DNA of 64,000 bases from Tigriopus japonicus (taxonomy: Eukaryota; Arthropoda; Copepoda; Harpacticoida; Harpacticidae). The notes under the pieces were generated by a model, which saw only the letters and a program-made list of their open reading frames with translations, had not been told where the DNA came from and searched no databases. Positions within the stretch are counted from its first letter, which is position 1, and each line of letters opens with the position of its first letter. Location of the stretch: contig CM021320.1 in NCBI GenBank assembly GCA_010645155.1, positions 2,366,175 to 2,430,174 of the forward strand, written 5' to 3'. Shown one piece after another: positions 58,501 to 64,000 of this stretch. The position numbers and the translations under genes are program-made.

Positions 58501-61500
58501 TAACCTACTTCATTTGATTGCTTTCTTGCACTTTCTGACACACTATTATATCATTCTTTGCTGTCACATCCCCGCCCACCCTGTATCGATTCTGAATGAA
58601 TCTATGGTCTGGAGAGAATCAGTGGGCGTCACGTGTTTTCATGAAACAATTCTTAAATTTGACCCACGTCAAGAGATAAATACTCGTAAAAAGAGCTCTG
58701 GCCCCAATCAGTAGGGTTAGTTTGGTTTTCCAAGAAATTGAGGTCAGCCATTCAACGATTGCTGCGTTTATTCATACAAAACCGAATGTTACCTTCCGAG
58801 AAGAAAGCCGTGTTCTGAATTCCCCAAAGCAGCGTTTATTCTAAATCCTTGCTTGACTTTTGAGAGAGAAAAATTCCATTATTTCATATCATACGTCGAA
58901 ATTCGTCAAGTTTACAAAGACGCCTTGTCAGGTTTGCCTTATTTCTATGTCTACCCCACCTTTACCATATTAGTAAAAAAAAGTACTCCGCCCAGTTTTC
59001 ATCTTGGTGGATGTACAATTTAGTCTTCTTCGCTCTTCTGTCCCTTTCATGCATATCTTTCATTTTTAAGTGTATCAAATTGGTGAAATCCTTCTTAAGA
59101 GCTATCCTTTTGATCCCACTTCGATTGTAGTTTCTTTTTCTATGAACTTATTGTGATGAGCTGCCGTTTCTCCTCGAATAGGCCAACTAATTTAATAAAT
59201 GCCCGAAACCTTCTCTGCCTTTTGTTGTACGTTGACTTGCCGTTTAGTTGTGCCTCTCCTATCATTGGATCTCACTTAGCAGTGTCTGTCTTGTTCCCTA
59301 ACTGCAAAATACGGTTAACGTGCGATGTTTCATCCTCAATCATTCGTGACCCTTTTCTTCCCCGATGGTTTAGAATCTTGTCCTGGAGTGTGCGTAGCGG
59401 AGCGGCTCTCGGGCTTTTGCGAGGCCATTCTCAATATCAACGGACTTTGTAAGACTGACTTGAGGTGTTGTGTGGCCAAGCAGTATTTCGGCTCGGACCC
59501 ACCTGAAGAGCTTGTTTATCCCAAAGATGGCCAACCCCCTCCGAAGCCCTCTCCAGACTCAAATGTAGTCAAAGAAACAACACCAAGAGCCGTCAATACC
59601 ACGCCCAGACCGTCGGTCTCTCCGCCCAGAAGCTCCAATTCATGCCGAGGCACTTGTGTTTCCGGATTCTTTACTCTGCTGTGTGACGAAATCGATCGAA
59701 GTATCAAATGCCCCGGTGATGGAAGATGTTGCATGACAAAGAAATTGGATCCCAATGATGGCCCACCCAGACGCAAACCGCCACCTTCGGTCAAGAACTG
59801 CCCTGGGGTGTGTATCCCACAAATGATGTCAGCGGTGTGCACCATCATTCCCAACACAAATAGTTGCCAAAAGGGAACTGTCTGTTGCCAATCCAAAGAC
59901 GAAGTGAACGGCGGAAATTCAAATAGCATTCAGAAACAAGGCTCCTCTAATCCCAGCCCGCCATCACGACCATCACGGCCACCTCCTCAAGGGCCTGACA
60001 TGTCTCAGATCTTTGGAACTCTTCTGAATGCCGCCACTGGCAATTCGGATGCCGGATCCACCGCTGCTGCTCTCCTCCCTGTATTGGGATCGATTTTAGG
60101 TGGAGGAGGTGGAGGAGGAGGTCGTCCTCCACCCCCTCAAAGACAGCCCAGTGGTCCCGGCAGCTCTGGATCAGGAGGTGGTGGACCAGATGTGGCGTCA
60201 TTGGCGTCTTCTCTGCTTCCTGTTCTGGGTCCAGCCTTGGGCTTGGGCTCATTGGGATCTATTTTTGGGGGTGGTGGTCCCCCTCCCCCACAACGAAGAC
60301 CACCTTTGAGACAGCCTTTGCCTGCTCCCACAAGACGCCCTCCTCCACCTCCGCCCACGACCCCAGAGCCTAGAGACATTAGGCCTGATTGCCCTGGAAC
60401 GTGCATCAAATCGTACCTTTCCTTCACCTGCTTTGGTAAGTGATTTCACTTGTTCGCTTTGCAAATTGCCCGGCTCGAGTTTCTTCTCGCCAGCTGAGTG
60501 AACGAGTTGCATTGTAGGAAAACGAAAGTTCAACACCGACTTCAGTTGAATGACCTCTTGTCTTCTCTTGCTTCCAGGAAATGCTGCCTTAACCGATATC
60601 TTCCAATGTGAAGATGACAAGCAGTGCTGCTCAACGAAATCCGACATTAAGGATCGCGAGGAGGAGATGAAGAAAATCGAGCAAAGAAATGTTCTCTACT
60701 CAGTAGATCGAAATGATACGTATGTGAACTCGTTGGAAGGAAACTACTTTCAAAACAACCACCATCACCAGCAGTTCGACCATGCCAGCCAACAACAGGA
60801 ATTTCACCACAGCGATTACCACAATCAGCAACTCGCTTCACCCACGCAAACTGACCTAAAACCAGCCTTCGACAATCCTATTACGAACAAGTACGTTTGT
60901 GGAGTCCGCGGCACCTATAGGAGTGGGCGGGTAGTGGGTGGCCATGACTCGGCTCCTGGAGATTGGTGCTGGCAAGTGGCTCTCATCAATTCGTTGAACC
61001 AATACCTTTGTGGTGGCGCCCTCATCGGAACCCAATGGGTTCTCACGGCTGCCCATTGTGTCACCAAGTAAGTGGATAATATTACAAGAAACAGAACTTT
61101 CATTTTCCAGGACTAACAACAAGAACATAAAGCAAGAAACCGTGATAGTCCTAGGTGGTTTACCAGTTCATGCATCTACTTTCTTTTATAGTATTGTTCG
61201 AGCAGGCGATGCAATTTACGTCCGTGTCGGCGACCATGACCTGACTCAAAAGTTTGGAAGTCCAGGAGCTCAAACACTTCGCGTGGCCACCACTTACATT
61301 CATCACAATCACAATTCTCAGACTTTGGACAATGATATCGCCTTATTGAAATTGCACGGAGAAGCCACACTCAAAGAAGGCGTTTGTTTGGCCTGTTTGC
61401 CAGCTCGAGGAACGAGCCAATCGGCCGGAAAAAGATGTGTTGTAACCGGCTATGGATACATGGGAGAAAGTAGGTTGCATTTCGGTTTTCTGTGCATAAG

Positions 61501-62030
61501 ACCCTTTGACCAGAGCGCAATTTATACTCTCACATCGTCGTTTCAGGTGGACCAATTCCACTTCGAGTTCGCGAAGCCGTGGTTCCAGTGGTGAACGACA
61601 ACGAATGTGTTCGCAAAATCAACGCCGTCACGGAAAAGATCTTCATACTACCTGCAAGTAGTTTCTGTGCAGGTGGCGAAGAGGGTCACGATGCATGCCA
61701 GGTATACAGAGCGTGAATCCAATCTATTTTAATTTTCTCCTCTTTTCACCTTTTTACCTTCGCCTCTCTAAGACGGTTTAAGAAATTAAGGAGCCAACAA
61801 AGGAGCGGAGTTTACGCAACAATTTCAACCAAAATGACGGTCACGCAACCTCTTAATTTCAGGGCGACGGTGGCGGTCCTTTAGTGTGCGAAGATCAGGG
61901 CTACTTTGAGCTGACGGGATTGGTCTCATGGGGCTTTGGATGTGGGAGGCAGGACGTACCTGGAGTGTATGTCAAGATTTCGTCGTTCATCGGGTGGATC
62001 AATCAAATTATAAGTGTGAACAATCTCTAA
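55577..62030 (+). CDS. mas: Masquerade-type protein: five clip domains and an inactive trypsin-like domain
   Basis: Eight exons: 55577-55841, 57870-58222, 58289-58397, 59374-60435, 60578-61067, 61192-61469, 61547-61701 and 61863-62030. All phases fit, giving 959 residues. A signal peptide ([20 protein letters not shown]) is followed by five CPG.C-type clip domains with cysteines beginning at residues 103, 245, 333, 385 and 582. Between them are a Thr-rich mucin-like linker and a Pro/Gly-rich region with GGGGGG and PPPP runs. The S1 domain begins RVVGG at 714. His756 (LTAAHC) and Asp808 (DNDIALL) are intact, but the nucleophile is Gly907 (GDGGGPL; GGT codon at 61869-61871). Five clip domains plus the Ser-to-Gly change is the diagnostic plan of Drosophila masquerade, which stabilises cell-matrix adhesion at muscle attachments and in axon guidance. 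Crustacean relatives act in immunity. The 66-nt intron 58223-58288 is in frame and stop-free, so it could instead be retained. Introns 1 (2.0 kb) and 3 (1.0 kb) hold no other gene. Confidence 0.93.
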
Positions 62031-63041
62031 CCGAACAGCAACCCACTTTCTTATTACCACTTACTTACCACTCCCAACCGCCAGCCAAGCACAAACAACA
62101 AGCACAACCACTGACTGTGATTCCAAACTGATTTTCAAAGGCAGCTTTCGAGACCGCGTTCAAGGGTTCTTTTTCAAGAAAAGGACTCGGCATTGTTCAA
62201 GAACAAAATTTCATGTTTCATTTAGGGAGGACCTGTCTTGCTTTCGAACAGCGAGTAGAAGCGTCCTTATTATTTGGGTATGTCCCGAAATTAGCGGGAC
62301 GAGTTGACGCAAAGAACCAGCATATTATTATCATTATTATTTTATAATTATCATTTGAATATGAGTAGCGTAGTGTGGGTAGTGTATGTTTGCTAGGTTG
62401 CTGTTTGTACTGGAATGCGCGTGGTCAAATGATCATGGCTCTGGTGGCACACGAGGGCGTGTGATCGATAGCTGGTCGAGCGAATGAGCCTTGTCGCGAA
62501 AGGGGATGCGAATGACTTGTCGTTGCTTGATAGGAATAGTATTTGAATTCTAAATACACTATTATAAACAAAAACATGTTTTTCATTCGTTCTTTCATTC
62601 GGCCTAATTCAAGCACCCAATAAAATACTAAAATTGTAATTGAGATAGATTGAGACCTTTGATAGATTTTGATAATTGACCTTAAATCTTGAAAAGTTGA
62701 AGTTTTTTGCACTTTGGAATGCCGCTTTCTAATCAGTTCTTGTGTACATATGGAGAACCAAATTGAGCTGCCAAAATATGCGAAATTTTAAAAGAACAAA
62801 CTTTATTCCTAGCAAGGATGCCTTTATCTTTAACGAAGTGTAGATGTCATCCAAAATGTACAGCTAATGTACATGTACAGAAAGAGGTCACGGAATTGGA
62901 AGTGCTCAACATTTTACCAACCTTGCTGTGTCTATTTGAAGAGTCTTTTGAAAAATCTTTGATCGTACTATCATATGATCGAACTTTAATCTTCATGGTT
63001 CCAAAGATGTAAAGGTCCAAATGGTCGTCAAATACTCATCA
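62031..63041. other. Intergenic region between convergent genes
   Basis: The 3' flank of mas and the 3' flank of the minus-strand protease. The first AATAAA on the plus strand after the mas stop that I noticed is at 62619-62624, almost 600 nt away, so either the mas 3' UTR is long or a variant signal is used. There is AT-rich TTATTA-type sequence near 62325-62345. No coding sequence is seen. Confidence 0.5.
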
Positions 63042-63047
63042 TTTATT
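63042..63047 (-). terminator. Poly(A) signal of the trypsin-like gene
   Basis: AATAAA on the minus strand, only seven bases after the stop codon that ends at 63054. This implies a very short 3' UTR. Confidence 0.55.
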
Positions 63048-63053
63048 ATGACT

Positions 63054-63854
63054 TTAAACCATGTTTTGTTCAATCCAATCGAGGTACTTTGTCACTTTTG
63101 TATAAACACCAGGGAAATCTGAAACAAAGATAAAAATGAGAGGTTAATTGAAAAGAGTCCCCTGAGAAGAACGAAAGGAAAATACACTAACCTTTTTCCG
63201 CACATCGTGCTCCCCAAGAGACCACGCCGCAAATCTCCCATCGCCCATCTTGTTGGTTCAAACAATTCAGAGGCCCTCCAGAATCGCCCTGGAAAAAAGG
63301 AGGGAAGGCTTTCAGGCTTTCATAACACCCTTCACGAAAGAGGAAAAGATTCCTTCGACAGCTTTTACCTGACAAGCGTCCTTTCCATCGTCTCCGGCAC
63401 ACATCATATTTTCGGTGACCTCACGGTTGAGCTTGCCATAATTGGCCGCACACTCCGCGTTTGGCCACACTCGAATTGTGATCTCTTGAAGAGTTGTGGC
63501 GGTAGGTCCACCGAAGTAAATGGTGCCCCAACCTAACAAAGTAAAAAGGTCCAGATATGAGGTGGTAATGTAATAGAATGTACAAATGGTGCTTGGAAGT
63601 AGGACTCACCAACAACATTGGCCCTTGTGTTGGTATAGTCTTTTTTCGGTGTGGGCATACAGATAGGATACACGGATCGATTGATAGTGATTGGCTTTTC
63701 CAGTTTCAATACGGCAATATCGTTTTCAAAGGTTCGGGAGTTATAGTCCGCATGACTGTTGATGGATTCGACCTTGAAGTCACTGTTCAGAGTCTCACCC
63801 TCTTGTTTGAAATCGTATTCACCAACTCGAATTGTGATCTGATCTTTGGTGAAA
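63054..63854 (-). CDS. Trypsin-like serine protease, 3' part (cut by the window edge)
   Basis: Four exons are visible: 63854-63610, 63532-63369, 63288-63192 and 63118-63054. All are joined by phase-consistent GT-AG introns. The first visible base continues a codon from an upstream exon outside the window; 63855-64000 is intron. The sequence covers the S1 domain from after the catalytic His: ITIRVGEYDF, the catalytic Asp in FENDIAVLKL, then VYPICMPTP, VVGWG, MMCAGDDGKDACQ, the active Ser in GDSGGPL, GVVSWGARC and FPGVYTKVTKYLDWI. The Asp six residues before the Ser predicts cleavage after Lys or Arg. Nothing visible is defective, in contrast to the other two S1 genes here. Whether a clip domain precedes it cannot be seen. 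It converges on mas, with the two stop codons about 1 kb apart. Confidence 0.9.
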
Positions 63855-64000
63855 CTGAAACAGAAAATGCTCTTTACAAAGTGGAAGTTTCTCTTTTGGC
63901 CAATGCCTAATTGGTTGGAATATAATTGAAAAAGCTTGGAACGAATTCGAAAGCGTCCAGAGCTCGGTGTTCTTTTGTTTGAGTTGACCTATTTGATTTG

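Overview
The window is animal nuclear DNA, most likely from an arthropod and, by inference, a small-genome crustacean such as a copepod. Coding exons are split by GT-AG introns, many only about 60-70 nt long. Two genes have recognisable arthropod architecture: a masquerade-type five-clip protease homolog and a clip-domain protease homolog. Intergenic DNA is littered with decayed transposons. I see no tRNA, rRNA, CRISPR array or bacterial-type operon.

Layout. 0.5-1.6 kb: a broken Tc1/mariner-superfamily transposase with DD37E spacing. 2.3-5.65 kb: a decayed non-LTR retrotransposon with a PHD-finger ORF1 and an EN-RT ORF2 interrupted by a 67-bp foldback, followed at 5.76-6.07 kb by a piece of a second LINE family. 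6.78-7.12 kb: a MITE. 7.46-10.44 kb (minus): a five-exon secreted clip-domain serine protease homolog with a dead active site. 13.0-14.4 kb (minus): a single-pass type I membrane protein of unknown function. 14.4-27.6 kb: no recognisable gene. 27.7-36.0 kb (plus): a seven-exon, roughly 2,000-residue, mostly disordered protein with PP1-docking SILK and RVxF motifs and a conserved-looking C-terminal region. 40.65-42.14 kb: a hAT-type element with about 250-bp terminal inverted repeats and a perfect 8-bp target duplication. 43.0-45.4 kb: RFC1, without its usual N-terminal BRCT half. 45.7-46.5 kb: a LINE RT tail and a hAT MITE. 46.7-47.1 kb (minus): a possible small gene head-to-head with DDB2. 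47.15-48.5 kb: DDB2 on one exon. 50.08-50.23 kb: a pogo-like MITE. 55.6-62.0 kb: the masquerade ortholog. 63.05 kb to the right edge (minus): the 3' part of a catalytically intact trypsin-like protease.

How the genes relate. RFC1 (clamp loader large subunit) and DDB2 (UV-damage sensor of the CUL4-DDB1 ligase) are neighbours on the same strand and both act in DNA replication and repair, but nothing in the sequence shows co-regulation. Three S1-family genes lie in the window. Two are non-catalytic homologs and one is active. Masquerade and the active protease converge tail-to-tail, about 1 kb apart.

I assembled the exon models by hand from splice signals and reading-phase continuity. All seven multi-exon junctions in mas, all four in the clip homolog, six in RFC1 and six in the 2,000-residue gene keep frame. 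Transposon boundaries come from inverted ends and flanking direct repeats read directly in the sequence.
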